64,000 nt of DNA from Parvularcula sp. IMCC14364 (GCF_030758415.1 NZ_CP132334.1:3174001-3238000); one strand, 5' to 3'; positions 1 through 9,621 are shown, numbered from the stretch's first letter. Translations and numbers: made by a program. The notes: generated from the letters alone by a model not told the origin.

Positions 1-1007
1 ATTGTGCCGCCCATGGCCTGGACGATGCGCCGGGCAATGGCGAGACCGAGGCCTGTGCCTTCGAATTTTCTTGCGTGGCTCGAGTCAGCCTGGGCAAATT
101 CTTCAAAGATATTGGTCAGGTCCTCTTGAGGAATACCGACACCCGTATCATGCACATCAATGCGAATGTTCTCGACACCCGGCTCATCGTGGTGCTCCGC
201 CCGAATTTCAATCGTGACGCCGCCTGTTTCGGTAAATTTGACGCCATTGCCCGCCAGATTGAGAAGAACCTGGCGCAAACGGGCCTCATCAGCCATCAAT
301 CGAAGCGGTACAGAGGGGTCAACATAGGTTGCGATCTCAAGGTCCTTGTGCGCTGCACGGGGCGACAGAAGCTCCGCGACACTCTGAGCCAGCGAGAGAG
401 GATCAACAACTGACTCTTCAAGATCAATGCGACCAGCGTCAATCTTGGAATAGTCCAGAATGTCGTTGATAAGGGCGAGAAGAGCGGAGCCTGATTCCCG
501 AATGGCCTCGGCATAGGCTTTCTGATTTGCATCAAGCCCTGTGTCCATCATCAAGCCGGTCATGCCAAGAATGCCATTAAGGGGCGTGCGCATCTCGTGG
601 CTCATCGTAGCCAGAAAGCGCATCTTTGTGTCATTGCCGGTTTCTGCGTTGCGGGCTGTGGCCCGCAGCGTAATCTCCTCAGCCTTGCGATCGGTAATAT
701 CGCGCCCGATGAACGTGCGATGACCCGTGACGGAATCTGTTTGTTGCCACTCCAGCCAGTAGACCCGTTCATTGACGGAAAACATGTTTTCAAAGCGGCC
801 TGGTGTGGCGATGTCACCAGAAACGGCATTCAAGCGGGCTGGGGGCCTCTGGGCAAACATCTCCAGAGCCTTGCCCTGCCAGTCAGTCTGAGTCCCGCCG
901 AAAAGTCGGCACCATGCTTCATTAACATAGAGGCATCGTTGTTGCGTGTCAGTGACAACGACAAGTTCACTCAACGTATCCAGAATATCTGTGGGGGTAA
1001 TCGTCAT
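1..1007 (-). CDS. PAS-domain sensor histidine kinase (C-terminus cut by window edge)
   Basis: Reading the minus strand from the ATG at 1007 gives at least 335 residues without a stop, running off the window. Residues about 1-125 form a PAS domain. The H-box MSHEMRTPLNGILG follows, with the phospho-accepting His near residue 137. The HATPase part then shows an N-box (NLAGNGVKF, near 250), a G1 box (DTGVGI, near 286) and a G2 box (GTGLGLAI, near 315). No membrane segment or signal peptide is visible, so it is probably a soluble, cytoplasmic sensor. It lies 140 bp downstream of comM on the same strand, but I see nothing linking the two. A C-terminal receiver domain (hybrid kinase) could lie beyond the edge. 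There is no strong ribosome site at the chosen start; the frame is open back to about 1062. Confidence 0.9.
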   Translation of the reverse strand, partial: MTITPTDILDTLSELVVVTDTQQRCLYVNEAWCRLFGGTQTDWQGKALEMFAQRPPARLNAVSGDIATPGRFENMFSVNERVYWLEWQQTDSVTGHRTFIGRDITDRKAEEITLRATARNAETGNDTKMRFLATMSHEMRTPLNGILGMTGLMMDTGLDANQKAYAEAIRESGSALLALINDILDYSKIDAGRIDLEESVVDPLSLAQSVAELLSPRAAHKDLEIATYVDPSVPLRLMADEARLRQVLLNLAGNGVKFTETGGVTIEIRAEHHDEPGVENIRIDVHDTGVGIPQEDLTNIFEEFAQADSSHARKFEGTGLGLAIARRIVQAMGGT

Positions 1008-1147
1008 CAAAGTGCGCCCTTTCAAAAGGCAAATTTGCAGACAGACTTTGAGAAACGGTTAAGCATAAGCGGGGATTGCAGATGAAAATGACCATGCCTT
1101 CGGTTGCGTAGGAAAATCTGCAGGAGCAGGCATGTCCTTGATCAGTT

Positions 1148-2731
1148 TTAGGTTGCGACCCGGAACTCACTGCCGGCTGATTTTTCTTCGCGTCGGCGAT
1201 AGCTGATGGCTTCTGCAATATGCCGCCGCATAACGGCGTCATTACCATCAAGGTCTGCCAGTGTCCGGGCAACGCGCAAGGTGCGGGTATAGGCTCTGGC
1301 CGTCAGATTCAATGTTTCGGCAGCCCGCACCAGAAGGTTTGCGCCGTCGGCATCCGGTTTGGCGACTTGCTCCAGCAGCGGATCGGGCAGTTTGGCGTTG
1401 GTCAATGCCGGGCTGGTCGCAAATCCGGTTTGGGGCGTGTTGCCTGTATCCGGGGTAAGTTTTTTTGCCCGGTCTTCCTGTGCAGATCTGGCATTGGCGA
1501 CGCGTTTGGCAACGATGGCTGTGGTCTCACCATCTGCCGGTGCGGCGAGATCCATGGCCGTTACAGGGGGCGTCTCGATTGAAAGGTCCATCCGGTCGAG
1601 AAAAGGACCAGAGACACGGGACTGGTAGACTTCTTCACAGTTTGGTCCGCGCCCACAGGCGCGCCCGGACGCTTTGCCATAGCCACAGCGGCACGGGTTC
1701 ATGGCAGCAACAAGCTGAAAACGGGCGGGATATCGTACATGGGCATTGGCCCGCGCGATGATAATGTCACCTGTCTCCAGTGGTTGACGCAGGCTGTCGA
1801 GAACGGGTGCTGAGAATTCCGGCAATTCATCAAGGAACAGGATCCCATGATGAGCGAGCGATGCTTCGCCGGGGCGCACCCGAATGCCGCCGCCAACCAT
1901 GGCTGCCATAGAGGCGGAGTGATGCGGCGCGCGAAAAGGTCTTATGCGGGAAATTTTGCCTCCTTCAATCAATCCGGCAAGAGACTGGATCATTGAAATC
2001 TCAAGCATCTCTGTCGGCGAAAGAGGCGGCAGAAGACCTGGCAGGCGCGCTGCCAGCATGGACTTGCCAGAGCCCGGCGGGCCAGACATGAGGAGGTTAT
2101 GTCCCCCTGCGGCAGCGATTTCCAGCGCCCGTTTGGCACTTTCCTGTCCTTTGACATCACGCAGGTCCGGTGTTGAGGGTGTATCAGACAAGGCGCCGGG
2201 GACGGGGCTTGCAAGGATTTGCGTCCCCTTGAAGTGATTGACCAGCTGGATGAGGCTGCCCGGCGCAATAATCTCGGCCTCACCCCCCGCCCAGGCTGCT
2301 TCCGGGCCATTGGCTGCAGGGCAGATAAACCCGAGGTCAAGGCCATTGGCAGCGACAGCCGCGGGTAATGAACCCATGGTTGGCATGATGCTGCCGTCAA
2401 GACCAACCTCTCCCATGACGGCAAAACCTTCAGCGAGGTCTTTGGAGACAGCCCCAATTTCCATCATGATGGCGAGGGCAATGGGCAAGTCGAAATGACT
2501 GCCTTCCTTGGGCAAATCTGCCGGAGCAAGATTAACTGTAATACGGTCTGGCGGCAGGCCAAGGCCGACAGCTGAAAAAGCGGCCCGCACCCGCTCACGG
2601 GCTTCAGATACCGCTTTGTCGGGCAGGCCTACAATAGTGATGCCGTTATGACCGCCAGTGACCTGCGCCTGCACTTTGACAGGTCGCGCATCCACGCCCT
2701 CAAAAGCAAATGTGGTGACTTCGGCAACCAT
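1148..2731 (-). CDS. comM: ComM/YifB family AAA+ ATPase (Mg chelatase-like)
   Basis: The 527-residue protein has the YifB/ComM order: an N-terminal Lon-like domain (residues about 1-170), an AAA+ Mg-chelatase core with Walker A GPPGSGKS and a FLDELPEF Walker B, and a C-terminal chelatase lid ending near SYRRR. In ComM of naturally transformable bacteria this hexameric ATPase drives branch migration during recombination of incoming DNA; in others its role is unclear. The frame extends to 2779, but the ATG at 2731 has GGAGAG six bases upstream and matches the family start MVAEV, so I use it. Neighbouring gshB and the rsmI-yraN genes are its frequent companions in alphaproteobacteria. Confidence 0.95.
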   Translation of the reverse strand: MVAEVTTFAFEGVDARPVKVQAQVTGGHNGITIVGLPDKAVSEARERVRAAFSAVGLGLPPDRITVNLAPADLPKEGSHFDLPIALAIMMEIGAVSKDLAEGFAVMGEVGLDGSIMPTMGSLPAAVAANGLDLGFICPAANGPEAAWAGGEAEIIAPGSLIQLVNHFKGTQILASPVPGALSDTPSTPDLRDVKGQESAKRALEIAAAGGHNLLMSGPPGSGKSMLAARLPGLLPPLSPTEMLEISMIQSLAGLIEGGKISRIRPFRAPHHSASMAAMVGGGIRVRPGEASLAHHGILFLDELPEFSAPVLDSLRQPLETGDIIIARANAHVRYPARFQLVAAMNPCRCGYGKASGRACGRGPNCEEVYQSRVSGPFLDRMDLSIETPPVTAMDLAAPADGETTAIVAKRVANARSAQEDRAKKLTPDTGNTPQTGFATSPALTNAKLPDPLLEQVAKPDADGANLLVRAAETLNLTARAYTRTLRVARTLADLDGNDAVMRRHIAEAISYRRREEKSAGSEFRVAT

Positions 2732-2816
2732 GCTCTCTCTCCAGTAATGTGGAGAAACCAATATGTCAGATTGGCTCAAGAGTCAAGAACAAAATAAGAA
2801 CATGAGTTTTGCCTGA

Positions 2817-3653
2817 TCAGGTGAGACGATCACCAATCCAACTTGCAATGCGGGCATATACCTGCTCCCGCTCGGGGTCATTATGGATCTCGTGGAAGCC
2901 GTCTGCAACCATTTCGAATGTGCAATGATCCCCTATATCTCTGACGAATGCGGCACTTGCTGCGCAGGAGGTGAGAAGATCCTGATCCCCATGCATCAGC
3001 AGCAGCGGTTCTTGCCACAGCGCTGCATTCTCGCGCACCCAGGCACCGGTATCAATCAGATCCAGGCCGAGTGCGATGCAGATCTTGTCATGCACCAGTG
3101 GGTCATTGATGTAGGCTTTTACAGCTGCTTCGTCTTTTGAAACGGTGCTCGGGTCGATCCCGTTGGAGGCGGCGAGCTTGGGCAGCAGCGGACGCAGCAA
3201 GCGCATGATGGAAAGCTGTATTCCTGGTGGCAGCTCAACGGGCTCCAGAGCTGGTGCCTGAGAAATAAAACCTGCCAGATCTGCTGGCGGGCGTTGCAGG
3301 CCATAGGTCAGCACAAGCAGGCCGCCCATGGAATGCCCCATCAGAAAATGCGGTAGGCCGGGCAAGCCTTCGCGGCTGTAATCGAGCAGCGCGTCGATAT
3401 CATCCAGCATCAGGTCCATGCTTTTACAGACGCCGCGTCCACCGGGTGTTTTGCCATGGCCATGCAGATCAATCAGGTTAACGGCTATGCCCTGCTGATT
3501 CAGCCAGCTGGCCATTTCATGATAGCGGCCGGAATGTTCGCCAAGACCATGAACAAGGCTGAGGACAGCTTTGGGGGCTTCCGGGACGTGACTGCGCCCG
3601 AACAGGGTTTGACCGTCGGTTGCGTTCTGGGTGGTGAAAGTTGTTTCGCTCAT
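2817..3653 (-). CDS. Alpha/beta hydrolase, monoacylglycerol lipase / lysophospholipase type
   Basis: This 278-residue protein begins after GGAGAGG and has the serine hydrolase 4 (PldB / monoglyceride lipase) pattern. HGLGEHSGRY near residue 35 forms the oxyanion region, GHSMGG near residue 107 carries the nucleophile Ser, the acid is probably Asp in HGDQDLLTS, and the catalytic His lies in DGFHEIHND near the C-terminus. The family hydrolyses acyl-glycerols or lysophospholipids. There is no signal peptide, so it is likely cytoplasmic. It is divergent from the DUF817 gene. Exact substrate unknown. Confidence 0.88.
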   Translation of the reverse strand: MSETTFTTQNATDGQTLFGRSHVPEAPKAVLSLVHGLGEHSGRYHEMASWLNQQGIAVNLIDLHGHGKTPGGRGVCKSMDLMLDDIDALLDYSREGLPGLPHFLMGHSMGGLLVLTYGLQRPPADLAGFISQAPALEPVELPPGIQLSIMRLLRPLLPKLAASNGIDPSTVSKDEAAVKAYINDPLVHDKICIALGLDLIDTGAWVRENAALWQEPLLLMHGDQDLLTSCAASAAFVRDIGDHCTFEMVADGFHEIHNDPEREQVYARIASWIGDRLT

Positions 3654-3690
3654 CCTCTCCCTATGCCTGAAATTGAGACCTTTGGCGAGA

Positions 3691-3714
3691 GGCCCGTTAT
3701 CCGGCCCGTTATCC
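3691..3714. repeat. Two tandem copies of a 12-bp unit
   Basis: GGCCCGTTATCC occurs twice head to tail, followed by a partial GGTAT. It lies in the 162-bp divergent region between the lipase and DUF817 genes. It could be a regulatory half-site pair or a simple slippage duplication; nothing else supports a role. Confidence 0.5.
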
Positions 3715-3815
3715 GGTATGGCGTAGCGGGATAGAATTATGGAAAGCCATAATATGATCTCATCATTGCCACAGCCATCAGCATAATATGCATGACACTC
3801 TAACGGGAGGACGGG

Positions 3816-4700
3816 ATGTCCGAGGCCACTTCAGGACAGGGTGACAATCGTGTTGACCGCACGCTGGCGCTTGTCATGCCGCAGCTTGAGCAATGGCTGG
3901 GTAGATCGTTGCCCGGCTGGCTGGTAAAGGCGAGCACGGAGTTTCTGGTTTTCGGCGTCAAACAGGCCTGGGCCTGCCTTTTCGGGGGGCTGCTCCTGTT
4001 CGCGATAGTGGCCACAGGTTTCTGGTATCCAGCGGACTGGGCGCTGGCCCGGTATGACTTTCTGTTTCTCTATGCGGTCGGCATTCAGGTGACTTTCTTG
4101 GTGACCCGACTGGAGCGTCCGCCGGAAGCGCTTGTCATCCTGATCTTTCATGTGGTCGGTACAGTGATGGAATTGTTCAAAACCAGTGTTGGTTCCTGGG
4201 TGTATCCAGAGGCGAATTTCTTCCGGCTGGAGTTTGCCGGTGGCATGGTGCCGCTTTTCTCGGGCTTTATGTATGCAGCGGTCGGGTCTTATCTGGCGCG
4301 CGTTTCCCGAACCCATGATTTTCAGTTCACGCATTATCCACCGCTATGGCAGACAGGCCTGTTGGCCTTAATGGTTTATGTGAATTTTTTCAGTCACCAT
4401 TTCCTGCCGGATATCCGTCTGGCCCTGTTTGGCTTTGCCGGGCTTCTTTACTGGCGCACGTGGGTCTATTTTCGGGTCTGGCGCTGGCAACACAGGATGC
4501 CGCTGTTGCTGGGCTTCCTGCTGGTTGCGCTGTTTATCTGGCTTGCCGAAAATATCGGTACATTCGCCGGGGCGTGGCTCTATCCTGACCAGCAGAGCGG
4601 CTGGCGGATCGTGTCCCTGGCCAAGATGGGCTCATGGTATCTTTTGATGATCATCTCATGGGTGTTGGTAACCTTAGTGCATCGGCCCAAAAAGACATGA
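3816..4700 (+). CDS. DUF817 family integral membrane protein
   Basis: 294 residues preceded by GGGAGGACGGG. After a soluble N-terminus of about 45 residues there are about eight hydrophobic segments, with family motifs KQAWACLFGG, WYPADWALARYDFLFLYAV, GSWVYPE and GAWLYPDQQSGW. The match is to DUF817, a family of multi-pass inner-membrane proteins with no assigned function. It is transcribed alone, away from the lipase gene and convergent with gshB. No catalytic residues are evident. Confidence 0.85.
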   Translation: MSEATSGQGDNRVDRTLALVMPQLEQWLGRSLPGWLVKASTEFLVFGVKQAWACLFGGLLLFAIVATGFWYPADWALARYDFLFLYAVGIQVTFLVTRLERPPEALVILIFHVVGTVMELFKTSVGSWVYPEANFFRLEFAGGMVPLFSGFMYAAVGSYLARVSRTHDFQFTHYPPLWQTGLLALMVYVNFFSHHFLPDIRLALFGFAGLLYWRTWVYFRVWRWQHRMPLLLGFLLVALFIWLAENIGTFAGAWLYPDQQSGWRIVSLAKMGSWYLLMIISWVLVTLVHRPKKT

Positions 4701-4770
4701 GATAGTCATTCCTGGACAGAAAAGGTCCTGCTGTGGGGATAATATGATCCAGAGGCGGATTTATGAGTGT

Positions 4771-5712
4771 CTATTGAGCCTCAACCCAGTCCCAGAAAAG
4801 TATTGAAATATCGGCGCCGCCGAATTTTCGCACCTCTTGTATGCCGGTGGGGGAGGTCACATTGATCTCTGTCAGCCAGTCACCAATCACATCAATGCCC
4901 ACAAATATCAGGCCGCGCTCAGAGAGAGCCGGCCCGATGCGCTCACAGATTTCCCTGTCGCGGGCTGATATATCAACCGCTGTGGCAACGCCGCCAACAT
5001 GCATGTTGGAGCGGACTTCATCGGCACTCGGTATACGATTTATCGCGCCAACGGGTTTTCCATCAATCAGAATGATGCGCTTGTCGCCGGCGCGTACATC
5101 TTTCAGATAGGCTTGGGCGATCACCGGCTCACGGTAAAACTGCGAAAACATTTCCAAAAGCGAAGAGAAGTTCTGGTCATCAGGACGCACACGGAAAACA
5201 CCGGCCCCGCCATTGCCATAAAGCGGCTTCAGGATAATATCTTCATGCTCCTCCCGGAAGCGGCGCAGTGCTGGCTCATCGGATGTGATAAGTGTTGGCG
5301 GGTGCAGGTCGGGAAATTCAGTAACAAATAGTTTTTCCGGGGCGTTGCGGATTTCTTTCGGGTTATTCAGTACCAGCACGTCCTGCATCAGATGTTCGAG
5401 GATGTGGCAGGCGGTGATATAGCCCATGTCGAAGGGAGGATCCTGCCGGACAAGCAACACATCCATATCGTGCAGTGAGACATCTTCCTCGTCGGCCCAG
5501 CTTACATGACCGCCAGCAGTGCGGCCAAAGGTGGCGACCTTTGTGGTGCGAGCCGCAACACGGCCATTTTCAAGGCGCAGGGTTTCCGGCTGATATATCC
5601 AGATGCTGTGACCGCGGCTGAAGGCTTCCAGTGCTAGATCGAACGTGGTGTCAGCGTTGATATCAACCGCTTCCATCGGGTCCATCTGAATGGCAATTTT
5701 CAGCGCAGGCAT
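4771..5712 (-). CDS. gshB: Glutathione synthetase
   Basis: This 313-residue ATP-grasp enzyme joins gamma-glutamylcysteine and glycine with ATP to make glutathione in the cytoplasm. The N-terminus (MPALKIAIQMDPMEAVDIN) is the typical GshB start; the ATP-grasp part shows ILKPLYGNGGAGVFRV and the end has INVTSPTGIQEV, the glutathione/Mg-binding region. Two ATGs lie two codons apart. The inner one at 5712 has AGGAG six bases upstream, while the outer one touches it, so the inner is chosen. Length is normal for the family. Confidence 0.97.
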   Translation of the reverse strand: MPALKIAIQMDPMEAVDINADTTFDLALEAFSRGHSIWIYQPETLRLENGRVAARTTKVATFGRTAGGHVSWADEEDVSLHDMDVLLVRQDPPFDMGYITACHILEHLMQDVLVLNNPKEIRNAPEKLFVTEFPDLHPPTLITSDEPALRRFREEHEDIILKPLYGNGGAGVFRVRPDDQNFSSLLEMFSQFYREPVIAQAYLKDVRAGDKRIILIDGKPVGAINRIPSADEVRSNMHVGGVATAVDISARDREICERIGPALSERGLIFVGIDVIGDWLTEINVTSPTGIQEVRKFGGADISILFWDWVEAQ

Positions 5713-5799
5713 ACGCATCTCCTGAATCTCTGGAGTGGCGTATGAACCTCCTGCCTTGCTGTCAAGCGCAGGCGCGGTTTCGTATCAGGGATTGTGTTG

Positions 5800-6177
5800 T
5801 CAGGGCTTGATGGCGAGCTTGCACAACAGCGCCGCGCCCAGCAGGCCGAGTGCAATGTAATCTGCCCGGACAATATTTCCTATTTGCTCATTATACTCAC
5901 CTGTCATCTGTGCAATCAGGATGAAACCGACCATGCTCACGAAGCCTGCCATGATGGCATATGTGTGAAGCTGCGCGCGAAAAGCGGCGAACATCATAAA
6001 GCCGCCTAGCAGGCCAAAGAGCAAAGCGCGATGACGCAACAGTATTTCTGTATTCGGATCAGAAAGCGTGATGCCATAGGCGCGCGCAATTCGGTCAGCC
6101 GATGTTATCGCCAGAATAGGCAGGAAATTTACCAGGCCCGCCAGAAAAATGAATATGGATGCAATATGGTGCAACAT
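5800..6177 (-). CDS. Small four-helix membrane protein of unknown function
   Basis: The frame opens with a TTG at 6201, but the first ATG is at 6177, giving 125 residues. Hydrophobic stretches near residues 3-22, 45-65, 70-90 and 105-122 suggest four membrane helices. The segment between helices 1 and 2 has ITSADRIARAYGI...DPNTEILLRHRA, a pattern shared by an uncharacterised family of about 130-residue bacterial membrane proteins. No enzymatic motif is visible. It sits between the BON lipoprotein and gshB genes on the same strand, with a weak ribosome site. Confidence 0.7.
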   Translation of the reverse strand: MLHHIASIFIFLAGLVNFLPILAITSADRIARAYGITLSDPNTEILLRHRALLFGLLGGFMMFAAFRAQLHTYAIMAGFVSMVGFILIAQMTGEYNEQIGNIVRADYIALGLLGAALLCKLAIKP

Positions 6178-6254
6178 TCGATCAGATGAGCACCATCGCA
6201 AGGCGTGTTCAATTCTGCGCCATATATCTTTTGTGCATATGGTTTATGCCAGAA

Positions 6255-6824
6255 TCAGTGCGCTGTTGCCCGGGTTTGGCGACGCGGATCACCCACATAG
6301 AGCACATGACTGATGACTTTCCGCACACCCCTGATGTTTCGGGCGTGGTCTGTCACGCGGGTCAGTTCTGCCGGCCCCTGGGAGACGCCGAGGATATAGA
6401 CAATACCACCGGAAACGGCGATCTGGTAATTCGCGCGATACACGCCGTTATCTGCCAATAATGCGAAACCCAGTTTCTCGTCGATTAGTGCATCTGAGGT
6501 GCCCTGATTGAAGGTTGTCTTCGGGCCGATGAAGATTTCGTTCATGACCTCTTCCACATTGGCAGACCGTAAGGCCAGCTCTTCCAGATGTCTCTTGCCC
6601 TCACGGGTGCGCATGGTGCCGGTCAACAGAACACGACCTTCGTAAACGGTCAGGTCCACATCTGAGTAATCATACAACTCGTCATCAAACAGACGCGCAC
6701 GCAGATTGAGGTCTGCAGCAACGTCATCAACGCCGCCGCCAAAAGTCCGGTTCGTGGCGCAGCCGGCAATCATTGTGCTGGCCGCTGCTGCCAAAAGAAA
6801 TGCCTTGATGAATGTGAGCCGCAT
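6255..6824 (-). CDS. BON-domain lipoprotein (OsmY/DolP-like)
   Basis: 189 residues, start preceded by AAGGAGG. The N-terminus MRLTFIKAFLLAAAASTM ends in lipobox IAGC, so the mature lipoprotein starts at Cys22. Two BON repeats follow: one around residues 35-95 (LNLRARLFDD, VLLTGTMRTREGKRHLEELA) and one around 108-175 (DALIDEKLGFALLAD, VYILGVSQGPAELTRVTDHAR). BON domains bind phospholipid or envelope partners, and E. coli DolP protects outer-membrane integrity. The neighbourhood LppC, rsmI, yraN and BON lipoprotein mirrors the E. coli lpoA-yraN-dolP region. Confidence 0.9.
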   Translation of the reverse strand: MRLTFIKAFLLAAAASTMIAGCATNRTFGGGVDDVAADLNLRARLFDDELYDYSDVDLTVYEGRVLLTGTMRTREGKRHLEELALRSANVEEVMNEIFIGPKTTFNQGTSDALIDEKLGFALLADNGVYRANYQIAVSGGIVYILGVSQGPAELTRVTDHARNIRGVRKVISHVLYVGDPRRQTRATAH

Positions 6825-6904
6825 GAAAGCCTCCTTGGTTATATTTCAATCAATAGCCTGTTCATTCTGGCAGAAAAGGGTCTTTACCCTGCAATTGTGT
6901 TTCC

Positions 6905-7267
6905 TCAGTCACCACTGCGCCACGCATCACGCCTGTGCTGCCAGTTTCGCCAGCCCGACATAGCGAAAACGTCAAAGCGAAAGACCGGTACGGGCGTCAG
7001 GCGTTTTGTCTGGGCATAGGCTGACGCAGCCTGCTCGATCCGGCGCCGGTTTTGCCAGCCAACCGCCTCAATGGCAGAAGTCACAGATTTTCGGGACTTT
7101 ACTTCGACAAAGACGAGTGTCCCGTTCCGGCTGGCAATAATATCAATTTCCCCGACGGAGCATTTCCAGCGTCTTGCCAGAATACGGTATCCCTTGAGGC
7201 TGAGTATGGCCACGGCGAAGTGCTCTGCAAACCGGCCCCGGCGTTCTGACTTGCGTTTCTCGGTCAT
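6905..7267 (-). CDS. YraN / UPF0102 family nuclease-like protein
   Basis: 120 residues of the UPF0102 family, which has a restriction-endonuclease-like fold related to Holliday junction resolvases. Visible are RRGRFAEHFAVAILSLKGYRILARRW, the acidic residues of GEIDIIA, and FVEVKSRKS with the ExK active-site pair. Its ATG overlaps the rsmI stop codon (ATGA), indicating translational coupling. In vivo function of the family is unsettled. Confidence 0.92.
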   Translation of the reverse strand: MTEKRKSERRGRFAEHFAVAILSLKGYRILARRWKCSVGEIDIIASRNGTLVFVEVKSRKSVTSAIEAVGWQNRRRIEQAASAYAQTKRLTPVPVFRFDVFAMSGWRNWQHRRDAWRSGD

Positions 7268-8106
7268 GGTCGTTTCAGGCCAAGCGCAAGATTATAAAGG
7301 GTTTTTCTAGACATACTGGTTAGCTCGGCAGCCAGACTGGCCGCGTCTTTCACAGAGTTTTCAGCCAGCAGATCAATCATCAGGCCCGTCAGTTCCTCCT
7401 CAGACCATTGCCGAGCCTGTGGTGGGTGGACAACCAGCACGATCTCTCCGCGTGGTGGCTGGAGCGAGTAATGCGCCGCCAAGTCAGGCGCCATACCTGT
7501 GCGCACTTCTTCGTGCAGTTTGGTCAGCTCCCGCGCGATGGCGATTTCCCGGTCGCCCAGAATGTCGCCAATGTCCAGCAGGGCATCGGCCAATCGCGGG
7601 CCGGTCTCATAAAAGACCAGACTGGCGACCACAGACTTCAACTCAGTCAGCATTTTTTTGCGTGCCATGGTTTTCGTCGGCAAAAAACCGGCAAAAAGGA
7701 ATTGATCGGTTGGGGCGCCAGCAATGGTCAGGCCCGCAATGGCGGCACAGGCACCTGGAATGGTATAAACGGTGATACCGGCTTCACGTACATCCCTGAC
7801 GAGTTTGTATCCCGGATCAGAAATCAATGGTGTACCGGCATCCGAAACCAAGGCAATGACTTGGTCGTTTTGTAACCGTTCCAGTATCTGGGGGCGCATC
7901 TCTTCGCCATTATGGTCATGATACGCCGTGAGCTGGGTCTTGATATCGTAAGCCTGACAGAGTTTGGCGGTGACCCGTTTGTCTTCACAGAGGATCAGGT
8001 CCGCCTGCTGCAGGATTTCGATCGCGCGAAAGGTAATGTCTTTCAGATTACCTATCGGTGTTGCCGTCACATAAAGGCCCGGTTCAAAACTCATGCTGAC
8101 TGCCAT
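7264..8106 (-). CDS. rsmI: 16S rRNA (cytidine1402-2'-O)-methyltransferase
   Basis: RsmI is a SAM-dependent tetrapyrrole-methylase-fold enzyme that 2'-O-methylates C1402 in the ribosomal P-site region of 16S rRNA. Hallmarks are GLYVTATPIGNLKDIT at the N-terminus, ILCEDKRVTAKLCQAY, ALVSDAGTPLISDPGYKLV and a C-terminal small helical domain (MSRKTLYNLALGLK). The frame extends to 8220, but the family start sits near MAVSMSFEPG. The ATG at 8106 has AAGG eight bases upstream and leaves a divergent promoter region facing LppC. Confidence 0.95.
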   Translation of the reverse strand: MAVSMSFEPGLYVTATPIGNLKDITFRAIEILQQADLILCEDKRVTAKLCQAYDIKTQLTAYHDHNGEEMRPQILERLQNDQVIALVSDAGTPLISDPGYKLVRDVREAGITVYTIPGACAAIAGLTIAGAPTDQFLFAGFLPTKTMARKKMLTELKSVVASLVFYETGPRLADALLDIGDILGDREIAIARELTKLHEEVRTGMAPDLAAHYSLQPPRGEIVLVVHPPQARQWSEEELTGLMIDLLAENSVKDAASLAAELTSMSRKTLYNLALGLKRP

Positions 8107-8257
8107 GAAAGGCACCTTGGCTGAGGTCAAGGGTGGTTTGACATGCAGCTGCATGTTTGCGGTTGCTCTTTGGATGCAACCGGATAGTGTACGGGACAAG
8201 TATATGGTTAATGCCGACAAGGGTGCGGCGAGGATGTTTCAGAAAGGTGTCAGAGGT

Positions 8258-9619
8258 ATGATGAACCGTTTCGGCTCTGGAATAATAAAGAAGTCGGCTG
8301 CATTATGTGCGCTTGCCGGTCTGTTGGCGGCCTGTGAGACAATGGACCAGCCGCGTGGACCTGTCATCACGCGACCTGCGCCGCCACAAACTGTTCCCTA
8401 TGAGCCGGAGCCTCAGGAAGAGGTTTACAACGAGGAGGCATTTGTCACCACAGAGGCCCTGCAGGTTGACGGGCGAAAGCCGATCAGGGTGGCGTTACTT
8501 TTACCGTTCACATCCACATCCGAAAATGTGGAAAAAGTTTCTGAGGCCATGTCCAATGCGGCACAGCTGGCTGTTTTTGAAAGCGGCAATGACCGCTTCC
8601 TGCTAATCTCTAAAGACACCAAGGGAACCCCGGAAGGTGCGCAGGCTGCCGCTCAGGAAGCCTTGCGCGAAGGGGCGGAACTGGTGCTTGGGCCGCTGTT
8701 CTCGGACTCTGTTGAGGCAGCCGCGCAGTTAACGCGCTCTGCGGGCGTGCCAATGATCGCCTTTTCTTCCGATATGCGTATCGCGGGTAACGGTGTTTAC
8801 CTGCTCAGCTTCCCGCCCGAGATGGAAATCGCACGGGTAACAGATTACGCAGTGAAGAACGGCTTTATGCGCTTTGGCCTTCTGACTCCCCGCTCGGAAT
8901 ATGGACAGCGCGTCAGCAGTTCCTTTGCCGAGGAAGCCTATGTGCGCGGTGGTATTGTTGTGCATGAGGAGAGCTATGAGCAATCGCCGGATGCAATGTT
9001 GCAACCAGCCAAGAGGCTCGCTCAATATGCCGATAAATGCTCAAGCGAAGATAACGATCTGCGCCTTTCCAATCCTATGCCTGGTGACCCTTACGCGGCA
9101 GGCTCTGGAGGCTTTCAGGCTGTTTTGATGCCGGAACAAGGCACACTTTTACGGGCTCTTGCGCCATTGTTGCCGTATTATGATGTCAATGTGAACTGCA
9201 TCAAGTTGCTGGGTGTCAGTGCCTGGAACAACCCCAGGCTGACTCGTGAACCAGCTCTTGCGGGGGGCTGGTTTGCAGCGCCCGATCCGTCTCAGTCAGA
9301 GAAGTTTCGTAATCAGTATAGCAGCGTTTATGCGGAAAACCCGCCGCGACTGGCATCTCTTGCCTATGATGCAGCCCTGCTGGCGGCCCGTCTTGGTCTG
9401 AATCCAAAGGGAATGCGTTTCGTGCCGCAGAATATTGCAGATCCCAATGGCTTTCTCGGCGCGGACGGACTGTTTCGCCTGACGCAAGATGGTCGTGTCG
9501 AGCGCGGATTGGCAATACTGGAGATACGCCAGTCTGGCATCCGGGTTGTAGACCCTGCACCGCAGAGTTTCATGATGGCGCCCGCCATTGATGCGTACGG
9601 GAACACAACCGGCTTTTAG
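8258..9619 (+). CDS. LppC/LpoA-like periplasmic-binding-fold lipoprotein
   Basis: From the ATG at 8258 (after AGAGGT) the protein has 453 residues, with signal sequence IIKKSAALCALAGLLAAC whose Cys is the likely lipidation site. The rest has the periplasmic-binding-protein type I fold of Peripla_BP_6/LppC: IRVALLLPFTS, DTKGTPEGAQAAAQEAL, LGPLFSDSVEAAAQ and MIAFSSD. E. coli LpoA is an outer-membrane lipoprotein that activates PBP1A; alphaproteobacterial members lack its N-terminal TPR part, as here. The role in peptidoglycan synthesis is inferred from family and from its place opposite rsmI. Another possible ATG lies at 8234. Confidence 0.9.
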   Translation: MMNRFGSGIIKKSAALCALAGLLAACETMDQPRGPVITRPAPPQTVPYEPEPQEEVYNEEAFVTTEALQVDGRKPIRVALLLPFTSTSENVEKVSEAMSNAAQLAVFESGNDRFLLISKDTKGTPEGAQAAAQEALREGAELVLGPLFSDSVEAAAQLTRSAGVPMIAFSSDMRIAGNGVYLLSFPPEMEIARVTDYAVKNGFMRFGLLTPRSEYGQRVSSSFAEEAYVRGGIVVHEESYEQSPDAMLQPAKRLAQYADKCSSEDNDLRLSNPMPGDPYAAGSGGFQAVLMPEQGTLLRALAPLLPYYDVNVNCIKLLGVSAWNNPRLTREPALAGGWFAAPDPSQSEKFRNQYSSVYAENPPRLASLAYDAALLAARLGLNPKGMRFVPQNIADPNGFLGADGLFRLTQDGRVERGLAILEIRQSGIRVVDPAPQSFMMAPAIDAYGNTTGF

Positions 9620-9621
9620 CA